DNA of 8,772 bases from Cellulomonadaceae bacterium (GCA_031282935.1 JAITCS010000063.1:1-8772); one strand, 5' to 3'. Shown: positions 1 through 7,419, numbered from the stretch's first letter. The notes: a model not told the origin generated them from the sequence alone. Translations and numbers: made by a program.

Positions 1-1
1 G

Positions 2-316
2 CTTATGACCGACCCGGAATTGTTATTACTGGATGAACCAAGCGCTGGTTTAGATTTAGCGGCACGGGAAACGCTTTTGGCTACTTTGAGTTACTTGACT
101 AATGATCCCGATGCACCCGCTTTAGTGTTAGTGACGCATGATGTTGAAACAATTCCGGTTGGCTTTACCCACGTTTTGTTATTGCGTGAGGGTAAGGTAA
201 TTGCGGCTGGGCCATTGGCTGACACCCTAACCACCGCTAATTTGACCGCAACTTTCGGGATTCCGCTCACTATTGTTTCCGAGGGTGGCAGGTATTTTGC
301 CCGAGCTATCGCGTAA
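2..316 (+). CDS. ABC transporter ATP-binding protein, C-terminal part (5' end outside window)
   Basis: This is the C-terminal ~105 residues of an ABC-type ATPase; the frame is open to the left edge, so the gene starts outside the window. Numbering from the first ATG (position 5), I see the Walker B run LLLLDEP (residues 6-12, Asp10 and catalytic Glu11), the D-loop SAGLD (13-17) and the switch histidine in VTHD (His45). A typical C-terminal stretch (LLLREGKVIAAGP) follows. The Walker A and LSGGQ signature must lie upstream, and the ATG at 5 is internal to the conserved domain, so it is not the true start. The protein would hydrolyse ATP to drive a transporter, or act as a stand-alone soluble ATPase; the tail ending in FARAIA resembles actinobacterial stand-alone YlmA-like ATPases (inference from memory). 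No permease gene is visible here. It ends 33 bases before the SNF2 gene and may be co-transcribed with it. Base composition is lower in GC than the PTS genes. The substrate cannot be told. Confidence 0.9.
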   Translation, partial: LMTDPELLLLDEPSAGLDLAARETLLATLSYLTNDPDAPALVLVTHDVETIPVGFTHVLLLREGKVIAAGPLADTLTTANLTATFGIPLTIVSEGGRYFARAIA

Positions 317-349
317 TGTTATTTTTGTGCCTAAAGCTGGTGGCTATAG

Positions 350-3300
350 ATGGCTAACATAAGTTTATCTCGGCTGAATCAGATTTGCGGCTCCGCAGCC
401 GTAACCCGGGGGCGGGTATATTACGAAGCCAGCAGAGTTATCCAAATAGATCACGACAAAGACAGCCAAATCATCACAGGTGTAGTAAAAGGCCGCCAAA
501 CCCCGTCCTATAAAGTGGTGATATTCCTTTCAAATACCGAATTCACCGGCGGGGAATGTACCTGCCCGGTTGGAGGCAACTGCAAACATGTGGTAGCGGT
601 GGCACTCGCTGCGGCCGGGACCGCTAAAGAGTTCGCAATAAAAGGCCAAGTGGCTGGGTGGCAGCGGAGCCTTGACACGCTCATGCGCAAAGCCCAAATC
701 TCTAGTGGTTCCTCGCCCGATCTGCCCCCTGACGACCCATACGAGGTGATCCCGTTGGGGTTGCAATTCCGGGTGGACGGGCTCATTAAGGACGCCACCA
801 GGCGTAAAGCGTTGCTCGCGCGCGGGGTTAGTTCGGTAACCGGCATTTCAGTGCGGCCCGTGCAAAAAAACTTGGGCACCGGAAATTGGACGGGCGGATA
901 TCAAGTCACCTGGGACCAATTACGCCGCCACAAAACTGCCGAGGCCGCAGCGCGATTTCAGTTGGGGTTTGATACCCGCCCTGCCACCAAATGGGATCCA
1001 CTTATCACTGAGTGGTTTGGCGAATTGGCGGCCATGCGGTCACAGGGTTATTGGGGCGCCACCGAATGGATTTCCTTAAGCGATTTCCCTGACCGGCTGG
1101 TGTGGGATCAACTGAAATTAGGTCACCAATTAGGGGTGCCTTACGTTGGTAACGGAAAACTGGAACAGATTATCCTCGCAGAATCCGCGTCGGTTTCCCT
1201 GGACATCACTCGCGCGGGCGATAAAGTGCATTTAGCAAGCAGTATCCTAATCAACGACAAAGCGATTACGAATAACATTCGCGGGCCTATTGGAAACCGT
1301 GGCATTTACGCCGTAACAGAACCAACTGATAACCGGGGCGGTTGGATTATCACCCTAGCGCCCACCACTGAGCAGCTCACGGCCGCCAGCCTGGCATTAC
1401 TAGATTTGGGTTCCGAATTGGTAATCCCAGAGGATGATTTAGAGGCTTTCACCCGCGACTATTTGCCTACCCTAAACCGCCACTTATCGTTAGCGTCAAG
1501 TGATTCCTCAATCGAATTACCGCAAGCCCTAGCGCCCACGCTGGTTGTCACCGCCACATTCCCGAAACCCACCGCCGCGCAACTCTCAGCGCATTGGGAA
1601 TATGAGAGCGAAGATTCCGGCTCCCTATCTTTCCCAGTGGCCGATTCTCGTGGTCACCCAAGCCGAGATCGCAAAGCCGAGCAAGAAATTTGGCAACGGC
1701 TTTCTGCTGCACTTCGAGAGGCTGGGCTCGATATGCTCGCCGTGCAAGGGGACTTAGGTTTCGCAGATTTTGAGGCGCTGCGGTTAGTTTCTGAGATAAT
1801 GCCCGTAATCGCAAAAGTGCCTGATGTGCGCACCGAATTAGTGGGAAATCCCGCCTTTACTGAGCTTACGGAACAGCCCATTATAGAACTCGATTCTAAG
1901 GAATCCTCGGATGCAGATTGGTTTGATTTAGCGGTAACAGTGCGGGTAGCGGAAAGGGAAATCCCGTTGCCCAACCTTTTGGAGGCTATCGCTAAAGGTC
2001 GGCAAAAACTAATGTTGGTGGATGGTTCTTGGTTGCGGTTGAACCACCCCTCGTTGGAGCAATTACGCGCGTTATTAGCCGAGGCAGATCGCCTTACTGA
2101 TCGTAAGGGGAAGCTGCAGATAAGTCGCCTCCAAGCCGGTTTGTGGGACGAATTATCGCAGTTGGCTGACGTGGTGCAGCAATCTGAAAGTTGGCGGCAA
2201 TCGGTCACCGCTTTGTTGGCTTTGCAAAAAGCGGCCTCTTCCTCGGAAATTTCCTTGATTGACCATATCGAATTGCACCCCGATATTAGTGCCGAATTGC
2301 GGCCTTATCAGCACCACGGTTTCAACTGGTTGGCTTTTTGCTACAAATACGGTTTGGGTGGCATTTTGGCTGATGATATGGGTTTGGGGAAAACCCTGCA
2401 AGCCATTTCGCTGATAACTCACGCAAAGGAACTGGCGGCCAGCGCTACGGCGGGTTCTGATGGCGCCATGCAAGCTTTGCCGAAGGCGCCGCCGTTCTTG
2501 GTGGTCGCCCCCGCCTCAGTTGTGGGGAACTGGGTCAATGAGGTAAAGAAATTCAACCCGAACCTGCAAGTCGCCGTGCTGAACCGCACGGCCCGCACCG
2601 AGCGGGAGGCTGCCGAGGTTTTCGCACGCATTGCCAATATGGATATCGTAGTAACCTCCTATGCGATATTCCGACTTGATGCTGCCCGTTTTGCAGCCCT
2701 TGAGTGGAGCGGGCTGATTCTTGATGAGGCGCAATTCATTAAGAATCATACCACTAAAGCGAACCAGGCTGCGCGCAAACTCAGAGCGCCATTCAAATTG
2801 GCAATGACAGGTACGCCCCTAGAAAACAATGTCACGGAATTGTGGTCTTTACTTGCGGTGGTTGCGCCCGGGTTATTCCCATCCTATGAACGCTTCCGCG
2901 AGGATTATGTGCGCCCCATTGAAGCGATTCACAAATTTGATGCCGATGAGGCTTTGCGTGAGCACGGCCGGAAACAGATCGAACTGTTGCGGCGGCGCGT
3001 AAGTCCGCTTATGTTGCGGCGCACTAAAGAGCAAGTCGCCCCAGAATTACCGCCGCGCATTGAGCAAATTATTGAGGTTGACCTTGATCCGGCACATCGG
3101 CGAGCCTATGACATTCACTTAACCCGCGAGCGGCAGCGAGTTTTGGGGCTGCTGACAGACTTTGAGGCCAATAAGGTCGCCGTATTTCGTGCCCTCACCA
3201 CAATGCGCCGAATGGCTCTGGACGCCAGCCTGATTGACCCCGAGGAATATGCGGATATTCCATCCTCCAAATTGGACGTGCTGTTTGAGCACCTTGAGTC

Positions 3301-3799
3301 CGTCATTGCTGAAGGCCATCGAGTTCTGATATTTTCGCAATTCACAAGTTATCTGCAAATAGTGGCCAAGCGGGCACAAGAACACGGCATAGAGTTCGCC
3401 TATCTGACGGGGGCCACCCGAAACAGGCCCCAAGTTATTGAGAGTTTCCAAAATGGTTCTAAACCGCTATTTTTGATTTCACTAAAAGCTGGCGGATTTG
3501 GCCTGAACCTTACCGAGGCTGACTACGTTTTCATTTTGGATCCGTGGTGGAATCCGGCCGTGGAGGCCCAGGCGGTGGATCGCACTCACCGCATTGGGCA
3601 GCAAAAGACCGTGAATGTTTTCCGGCTGGTGGCCAGTGGCACTATTGAGGATAAAGTGATGGCGCTCAAATCGCGCAAGGCGGCGTTGGTTAGTGCCATC
3701 TTGCAAGGCGACCCCGAAAGCGCCGATTTGGGTGCCGCCGATGACATGGCGCACGGTGCCAAACTCACCGCTGCGGACATTCGCAGCCTCTTGTCCTAA
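350..3799 (+). CDS. SNF2/Rad54-family DEAD/DEAH-box ATPase with N-terminal SWIM zinc motif
   Basis: This 1149-residue bacterial Swi2/Snf2 ATPase is expected to be a cytoplasmic DNA translocase that remodels protein-nucleic acid complexes. The N-terminus has a SWIM CxCx(n)CxH motif: Cys70, Cys72, Cys78, His80. A long middle region ends in the bacterial SNF2-associated domain (about 524-600, with WFDL and DGSWLRL). RecA-like lobe 1 has Walker A DDMGLGKT (675-682), the DEAQ box (792-795) and TGTP motif III (820-823). Lobe 2 starts near 974 and carries DPWWNPAVEAQAVDR (from 1064) and HRIGQ (1080-1084). All key ATPase motifs are intact and the length is full for the family. The ATG start has only a weak Shine-Dalgarno sequence (GGTGG at 339-343), and the ABC gene stops 33 bases upstream, so coupling is possible. 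Members sometimes sit near repair or defence genes, but nothing here supports that, so the biological role is open. It converges on the methyltransferase gene with a 34-base gap. The coding sequence is more AT-rich than the PTS block. Confidence 0.95.
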   Translation: MANISLSRLNQICGSAAVTRGRVYYEASRVIQIDHDKDSQIITGVVKGRQTPSYKVVIFLSNTEFTGGECTCPVGGNCKHVVAVALAAAGTAKEFAIKGQVAGWQRSLDTLMRKAQISSGSSPDLPPDDPYEVIPLGLQFRVDGLIKDATRRKALLARGVSSVTGISVRPVQKNLGTGNWTGGYQVTWDQLRRHKTAEAAARFQLGFDTRPATKWDPLITEWFGELAAMRSQGYWGATEWISLSDFPDRLVWDQLKLGHQLGVPYVGNGKLEQIILAESASVSLDITRAGDKVHLASSILINDKAITNNIRGPIGNRGIYAVTEPTDNRGGWIITLAPTTEQLTAASLALLDLGSELVIPEDDLEAFTRDYLPTLNRHLSLASSDSSIELPQALAPTLVVTATFPKPTAAQLSAHWEYESEDSGSLSFPVADSRGHPSRDRKAEQEIWQRLSAALREAGLDMLAVQGDLGFADFEALRLVSEIMPVIAKVPDVRTELVGNPAFTELTEQPIIELDSKESSDADWFDLAVTVRVAEREIPLPNLLEAIAKGRQKLMLVDGSWLRLNHPSLEQLRALLAEADRLTDRKGKLQISRLQAGLWDELSQLADVVQQSESWRQSVTALLALQKAASSSEISLIDHIELHPDISAELRPYQHHGFNWLAFCYKYGLGGILADDMGLGKTLQAISLITHAKELAASATAGSDGAMQALPKAPPFLVVAPASVVGNWVNEVKKFNPNLQVAVLNRTARTEREAAEVFARIANMDIVVTSYAIFRLDAARFAALEWSGLILDEAQFIKNHTTKANQAARKLRAPFKLAMTGTPLENNVTELWSLLAVVAPGLFPSYERFREDYVRPIEAIHKFDADEALREHGRKQIELLRRRVSPLMLRRTKEQVAPELPPRIEQIIEVDLDPAHRRAYDIHLTRERQRVLGLLTDFEANKVAVFRALTTMRRMALDASLIDPEEYADIPSSKLDVLFEHLESVIAEGHRVLIFSQFTSYLQIVAKRAQEHGIEFAYLTGATRNRPQVIESFQNGSKPLFLISLKAGGFGLNLTEADYVFILDPWWNPAVEAQAVDRTHRIGQQKTVNVFRLVASGTIEDKVMALKSRKAALVSAILQGDPESADLGAADDMAHGAKLTAADIRSLLS

Positions 3800-3846
3800 C
3801 GCAGCTACCCCAAGCGTGACTGCCCTAATGCGGTTATCCCAGCGTG
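3792..3846. repeat. Imperfect tandem duplication (period 29) spanning two convergent stop codons
   Basis: Copy 1 is 3792-3818 and copy 2 is 3821-3846. Aligned by hand, they share TG.CCTAA.GC.G.TA.CCC and end in AGCGTG. They differ at five positions, all transitions (T/C, C/T, A/G, C/T, C/T), plus one single-base indel, so 21 of 27 columns match. Copy 1 contains the TAA of the SNF2 gene (3797-3799) and copy 2 contains the TAA of the methyltransferase on the other strand (3834-3836). The whole intergenic gap lies inside the repeat. No GC-rich stem with a T-run is visible, so I do not call it a terminator. Confidence 0.6.
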
Positions 3847-4760
3847 GCGATCACGGTAAAAGTGCAGGGCACAATGTTTCGCAGTTGTTCTGGCCACACG
3901 AAACTGCCCACCTCTTTATCAAACTCCATCAACGGGCTGAACTGCCACGGCAGGGTGCGGCCCTCGTCAAACTTGAGGATTTTTAGCCCCGCCGCGATCA
4001 GCGCATTAAGTATTTCGGATATCGAATGAGGCCACTCGTAGGTTCTGATGCTAGCGACTTTACCGTCCCCAACATAAGTGGTGTCGTCGTCCCACGCCTG
4101 CGCGGTGCCATCGCCAAAATAGCGGTATCGGAGTAGCGGCTCGGGTGCGTTCTCATCCACGGTGAGCAGCATGGGGTGTCCGTCGCGAATGTAGAACAGG
4201 CCTCCTGGCCGCAGCAGGGCGGCGATCTGCTTGGCCCACAAACCTAAGTCGTTTAGCCAGCAGATCGCGCCGATGCTCGTATAGACCAGATCGAACTGGC
4301 CCTGCACCGCCGCCCGCGCGTCAAGCACGTCGCTTTGCACCCAGGAGGCATTGACTTTGCAGCTTTGGGCCAGCCGCCGCGCCGATTCTAGCGCACTGGG
4401 CGAGAAGTCCACCCCGACCACGCGCGCCGCCCCCGCCCTTGCCAGCGAAACCGTGTCGGTGCCGATGTGGCACTGCAGGTGGCAAACCTCAAGTCCATCG
4501 AGGCTGCCACCGGGCACAAAGGGGCGCAGCGCCGCAAGGTCATCGCGCACCACCTGACTTAAGTGCCCGGGGTTGGCGAACTCCTCCACTCCGTAACCGC
4601 TCTCGTGCAGCGGCACGCGTTCCTCCCAATTTCGCAGGTTGGCCTCGCGCGCCTCCTCCCAAGAAACGTCGTGGTAATCGTAGAACTCCGGGGAGTTCTG
4701 CGTGTGTTCCGGGTTGGGTTCAGTAGTGCCCGCCTCCCGACTCTCCAAGCTGTGGCTCAA
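3834..4760 (-). CDS. Class I SAM-dependent methyltransferase, unknown substrate
   Basis: A 308-residue Rossmann-fold methyltransferase. SAM-binding motif I is CHLQCHIGTDTVSLARAGA (about 93-111), a variant of the GxGxG loop typical of a bacterial family with an HLQCH-x-G-x-DT signature. The acidic residue after strand 2 is in VVGVDFS (Asp118). Motif IV is QFDLVYTSIGAICWL (155-169), and LLRPGGLFYIRDGHP (182-196) is the post-motif strand. A hydrophilic N-terminal tail of about 25 residues precedes the conserved FYDYHDVSWEEAR segment. No signal peptide or membrane segment is seen, so the protein is cytoplasmic. The chosen start is TTG at 4760, with a GAGG Shine-Dalgarno sequence 7 bases upstream (4768-4771), inside the 12-base gap after ptsI. 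This suggests transcription from ptsH-ptsI. The methyl acceptor cannot be predicted; small-molecule, protein and RNA targets all remain possible. The position downstream of ptsI may be only read-through linkage. High GC like ptsI. Confidence 0.9.
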   Translation of the reverse strand: MSHSLESREAGTTEPNPEHTQNSPEFYDYHDVSWEEAREANLRNWEERVPLHESGYGVEEFANPGHLSQVVRDDLAALRPFVPGGSLDGLEVCHLQCHIGTDTVSLARAGAARVVGVDFSPSALESARRLAQSCKVNASWVQSDVLDARAAVQGQFDLVYTSIGAICWLNDLGLWAKQIAALLRPGGLFYIRDGHPMLLTVDENAPEPLLRYRYFGDGTAQAWDDDTTYVGDGKVASIRTYEWPHSISEILNALIAAGLKILKFDEGRTLPWQFSPLMEFDKEVGSFVWPEQLRNIVPCTFTVIATLG

Positions 4761-4772
4761 GCGCAGGCCTCG

Positions 4773-6476
4773 CTACTTTTCGAGCACTAAAGCTTCGCGC
4801 ACCTCCGGCTTGACCAGCGCCAGAGCGGCTGCACGGCCCTCCGCTGCGGTGTCGGCAGATAGCGCGGCTTTCGCGATCTCCTGGCACTCCGCGAAAGTGT
4901 GGTTCGCCAGGGCGAAACGCACCGCCGGGACAGCCTTGGGTGCCATTGACAGCGAGGTGATGCCCATGCCAGTGAGCGCCAACGCCATCAGCGGGTCAGC
5001 AGCGGATTCGCCGCAAACGCCCACGGGCTTGCCAGTTGCCAGCCCGGCTTCGGCGGTTCGATTGACCAGGAACAACGTGCCGGGCTGCCACATGTCCAGC
5101 AAGTCCGCCAGGTCGCCACTCAGCCGGTCGGCCGCTTGGGTGTACTGGGCCAGGTCGTTGGAGCCAATAGACACGAAGTCCACTTGCTCAAGGATCTCTT
5201 TCGCCTTGATCGCCGCAGAAGGAATCTCAATCATCACCCCGGCCTTCTGGATGCCATCCGCGTGGGCGGCCTCCGCAAAGTCTTTCGCCTCCGTGACGGT
5301 GGCGATCATCGGCGCCATGACCCAAGGCTCGTGCCCGGACTGTTTGGCGGCAGCGGCGATGGCCTTAAGCTGGGTGTCGAGAAGCTCGGGCATGATTCGG
5401 TTCAGCCGGTACGCCCGGATGCCCAGGGCAGGGTTCTCCTCGTTCGGCTGCGTGGCGAAAGCCAGCGGCTTGTCGGCACCTGCGTCAATCGTCCTGATGA
5501 CGACCTTCCTGTCGCCGAGCGCGTTGAGGGTGCGCTCGTACACGGCGGTCTGGTCTTTCTCGGTCGGCGCGGTTTGGGCGTCAAGGAACAAGACCTCGGT
5601 GCGGAACAGCCCCACGCCTTCGACGGCCTCATTGGTGAGCCGTTCGGCGTCCTCTGCGGTGCCGATGTTGGCCAGCAGTTGAATCTTGTGGCCGTCGGAG
5701 GTGGCGCCGTCGGACTTGTCCTCCGTGAGGGCTTCAAGCGCTTTCTGCCGACCGGCGACGGCGGCCAGAGTGTCGGCGTCCGGGTTCACAGTCACCGTGC
5801 CACGAGCGGCGTCGAGAGCCACTTCGTCGTCGTCTTTCAGGAACGCCGCTCCAGGCACCCGAACAATGCAGGGCAGGCCAAGCTGCCCAGCGATGATCGC
5901 GGTGTGCGAGGTGGGGCCGCCCTGCTCCAGCACAATGCCCAACACGTTGCGCAGGTCTAGGGCGCCAGTGTCCGCAGGGGAGAGATCCTGGGCCACGATA
6001 ATGGAGGGCTTCTTTAGTCCTGGCACCCCAGGCTCCGGCAGACCAAGCAGGCGAGCGACCACGCGATCGCGCACCGAATTGAGGTCGGTGACGCGTTCGG
6101 CCATGTAGCCTCCAGCGGCCAGGAACATGTCAGCGAAATCCTTGCAGACTGCCGTGATCGCCACCGCGGGGTCTGTGCCGCCCTGAACTTTCTCGACCGC
6201 TTGATCCGCCAGTTCCGGATCGGCAGCGATCTCGGCCGCCGCCCCCAAAACAGCCGCCAAGGTGCCCGTGGCTTGCTCGGAACGCTGCTGCAACTCGTGG
6301 GAAACCGCCGCGAGGGCGTCCGTCAACTGGGTTGCCGCCGCGTCTAGGTTCTGCGGGGGCGGCGCGTCAGCGGGCGCGACAGGTGCCGGGTTGGCCCGCA
6401 CCACGGGCCCAGCCACCGCGCCCCGGCCCACGCCGATGCCCTTATAAACTTGTGCTGCGTTCTGGTTGTCGGCCAT
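4773..6476 (-). CDS. ptsI: PTS Enzyme I (phosphoenolpyruvate-protein phosphotransferase)
   Basis: Enzyme I autophosphorylates from PEP and passes the phosphate to HPr, the first step of PTS sugar uptake; it is cytoplasmic. The 567-residue length is normal. The N-terminal helical HPr-binding part runs to about residue 140. The swivelling phosphohistidine domain has EQGGPTSHTAIIAG with active His191. The C-terminal PEP-binding barrel shows GVGLFRTE (287-294), RTIDAGADKP (328-337), GVMIEIPSAA (413-422), DFVSIGSNDLAQYTQAADR (433-451) and GVCGESAAD with the catalytic Cys488. All expected active-site elements are present. DAGADKP replaces the enteric DIGGDK form, a variant I associate with Actinobacteria. 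A low-complexity Ala/Pro stretch (about 29-42) lies near the N-terminus. The ATG start has AAGGGAG seven bases upstream (6484-6490). It lies 27 bases after ptsH and 12 bases before the methyltransferase, so an operon is likely. Its GC is clearly higher than that of the SNF2 gene. Confidence 0.97.
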   Translation of the reverse strand: MADNQNAAQVYKGIGVGRGAVAGPVVRANPAPVAPADAPPPQNLDAAATQLTDALAAVSHELQQRSEQATGTLAAVLGAAAEIAADPELADQAVEKVQGGTDPAVAITAVCKDFADMFLAAGGYMAERVTDLNSVRDRVVARLLGLPEPGVPGLKKPSIIVAQDLSPADTGALDLRNVLGIVLEQGGPTSHTAIIAGQLGLPCIVRVPGAAFLKDDDEVALDAARGTVTVNPDADTLAAVAGRQKALEALTEDKSDGATSDGHKIQLLANIGTAEDAERLTNEAVEGVGLFRTEVLFLDAQTAPTEKDQTAVYERTLNALGDRKVVIRTIDAGADKPLAFATQPNEENPALGIRAYRLNRIMPELLDTQLKAIAAAAKQSGHEPWVMAPMIATVTEAKDFAEAAHADGIQKAGVMIEIPSAAIKAKEILEQVDFVSIGSNDLAQYTQAADRLSGDLADLLDMWQPGTLFLVNRTAEAGLATGKPVGVCGESAADPLMALALTGMGITSLSMAPKAVPAVRFALANHTFAECQEIAKAALSADTAAEGRAAALALVKPEVREALVLEK

Positions 6477-6483
6477 CGTTTCT

Positions 6484-6490
6484 CTCCCTT
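6484..6490 (-). promoter_or_regulatory. Ribosome binding site of ptsI
   Basis: On the minus strand this reads AAGGGAG, 7 bases before the ATG at 6476. It lies in the 27-base gap after the ptsH stop and fixes the start of ptsI. Confidence 0.75.
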
Positions 6491-6503
6491 ACGGCGGTTA
6501 GTG

Positions 6504-6761
6504 CTACTCGGCGTCGAGGTCGGTTTCTACCAATTTCACTAGCGAATCAAGGACGTCAGCATCATCGCTAACCAACACGATCTCTTCGCCGCCCTTTAGC
6601 CCCATTCCCATTACGGAAAGCAGGCTCGCCGCATTTGCGGCTTTGCCACCGGGGCGACCGATGGTGACCTTGGCCCCCGAAGCGGCAACTGCCTTAGTGA
6701 AAGTCTGCGCCGGGCGGGCGTGCAGGCCGAGTTTTGAAGCGATAACAGCAGTGCGTTCCAT
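6504..6761 (-). CDS. ptsH: PTS phosphocarrier protein HPr
   Basis: HPr is the small cytoplasmic carrier that takes phosphate from Enzyme I and gives it to EIIA proteins. The 85-residue product has the active-site motif LGLHARPA with phospho-accepting His14. The second conserved segment is AANAASLLSVMGMG (41-54), which places a serine at position 46, the site phosphorylated by HPr kinase in Firmicutes. No HPr kinase gene is visible, and many Actinobacteria lack one, so regulation through Ser46 is not implied. The start is ATG at 6761, because a strong AAAGGAG lies 9 bases upstream and the length then matches the family. The frame is also open further upstream: from a TTG at 6893 it would give a 129-residue protein with a repetitive hydrophobic leader, which I consider non-coding repeat DNA. 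ptsI starts 27 bases downstream. Confidence 0.95.
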   Translation of the reverse strand: MERTAVIASKLGLHARPAQTFTKAVAASGAKVTIGRPGGKAANAASLLSVMGMGLKGGEEIVLVSDDADVLDSLVKLVETDLDAE

Positions 6762-6770
6762 GGCACTAAT

Positions 6771-6777
6771 CTCCTTT
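6771..6777 (-). promoter_or_regulatory. Ribosome binding site of ptsH
   Basis: On the minus strand this reads AAAGGAG, 9 bases before the ATG at 6761. It is a near-perfect Shine-Dalgarno sequence and decides the short (85-residue) start over the upstream TTG at 6893. Confidence 0.85.
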
Positions 6778-6904
6778 GATACAGCAATAATTTGGCGTGG
6801 TACAACAAATAGCCCAACAGGGTACACCAATAATCCAAGTGGTACAGCGATAATCCAACGGGGTACAGCAAACAAACTTACATGGTTCAGCAAAACCTCA
6901 GGCG
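6778..6904. repeat. Six degenerate ~21-base tandem repeats in the ptsH leader/promoter region
   Basis: Read on the + strand, units begin at 6778, 6799, 6821, 6841, 6862 and 6884. Their lengths are 21, 22, 20, 21, 22 and about 21, with a consensus close to GGTACAGCAATAATCCAA plus a few variable bases. The two central units (6821-6861) are the most alike; the outer ones are eroded (GATACAGC at one end, GGTTCAGC at the other). The array fills most of the 188-base gap between crr and ptsH and stops directly at the ptsH Shine-Dalgarno sequence. A 21-base period is two DNA helical turns, so the same face would be presented six times. The 22- and 20-base units compensate, so the HPr frame stays open across the units nearest ptsH and encodes a rough 7-residue hydrophobic repeat (AVPRWII, AVPLGLL, VYPVGLF, VVPRQII). 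It could be a regulator-binding array, a slippage expansion or a translated leader; the sequence alone does not decide. Confidence 0.75.
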
Positions 6905-6949
6905 CGCAGACATACCTAGCGTGCTTCAGTGCTAGCGCCGCGTCTTACC

Positions 6950-7414
6950 TTAGCCGCTGACGGTATACAGGTTATTGCCAGCGGTGATGGGGCCGGTTGC
7001 GATTTGCCGAGCCAGGTTGGGGAACTCGTCAGGGTTGGTGACGATAACGGGGGTTACCACCTTATACCCGGCGGCCTCAATGGTGGGGATATCGAAATCC
7101 ACTAGCACATCTCCGGCGCGTACTTTTTGTCCTTGCACCACGTTCGCCTTGAAACCCTTGCCGTTGAGCGCCACAGTGTCAATGCCGATATGCATCAAAA
7201 TCTCCGCGCCGTCAGCGCTGCGCAGCCCTACCGCGTGCCCGGTTGGGAAGATGGCTGCCACCTCACCATCGAAAGGCGCAAAAAGCTTGCCCTGCGAGGG
7301 AATAATTGCCACGCCGTCACCCATCATGCCGCCCGCAAAAACCGGATCGGGAACCTCGGTTAGGGGGATGACCTGCCCGCTCAGCGGGGCACGAACTTGA
7401 GTTACACCAGCCAC
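6950..7414 (-). CDS. crr: PTS glucose-family EIIA component
   Basis: A 154-residue stand-alone EIIA of the glucose/beta-glucoside superfamily. It takes phosphate from HPr and passes it to a sugar-specific EIIB; it is cytoplasmic. The fold's hallmarks are visible: RAPLSGQVIPL near the N-terminus, GDGVAIIP (32-39), PFDGEV (47-52), TGHAVGL with conserved His60, and EILMHIGIDTV with phospho-accepting His75. These histidines are 15 residues apart, as in the E. coli protein. Start choice: an upstream ATG at 7486 would add 24 charged residues with no family counterpart and no Shine-Dalgarno sequence. GTG at 7414 has AAGGAGG five bases upstream and gives the usual length. It is on the same strand as ptsH-ptsI but separated by 188 bases holding the tandem repeat, so it may be a separate transcript. 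No EIIB or EIIC is in the window. A crr-type symbol is reasonable, but the sugar (glucose, maltose or GlcNAc type) cannot be assigned. Confidence 0.92.
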   Translation of the reverse strand: MAGVTQVRAPLSGQVIPLTEVPDPVFAGGMMGDGVAIIPSQGKLFAPFDGEVAAIFPTGHAVGLRSADGAEILMHIGIDTVALNGKGFKANVVQGQKVRAGDVLVDFDIPTIEAAGYKVVTPVIVTNPDEFPNLARQIATGPITAGNNLYTVSG

Positions 7415-7419
7415 AACAG

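Noticed and set aside
317..349. Possible terminator or promoter between the ABC and SNF2 genes (short T-run at 321-326, TATAGA at 344-349)
   Set aside because: No stem precedes the T-run, and TATAGA abuts the ATG, so it cannot place a start upstream of it.
4702..5682. Long + strand frame (326 codons) opposite the ptsI C-terminal half, and other long + frames at 5136-5960
   Set aside because: They are antisense shadows of the high-GC ptsI gene, which has complete family motifs. The shadow translations are Ser/Arg/Ala-rich without recognisable domains.
6916..6935. Inverted repeat CTAGC/GCTAG with a 10-base loop between crr and ptsH, considered as a crr terminator
   Set aside because: The stem is only 5 bp with mismatches inside, and no T-run follows on the minus strand.
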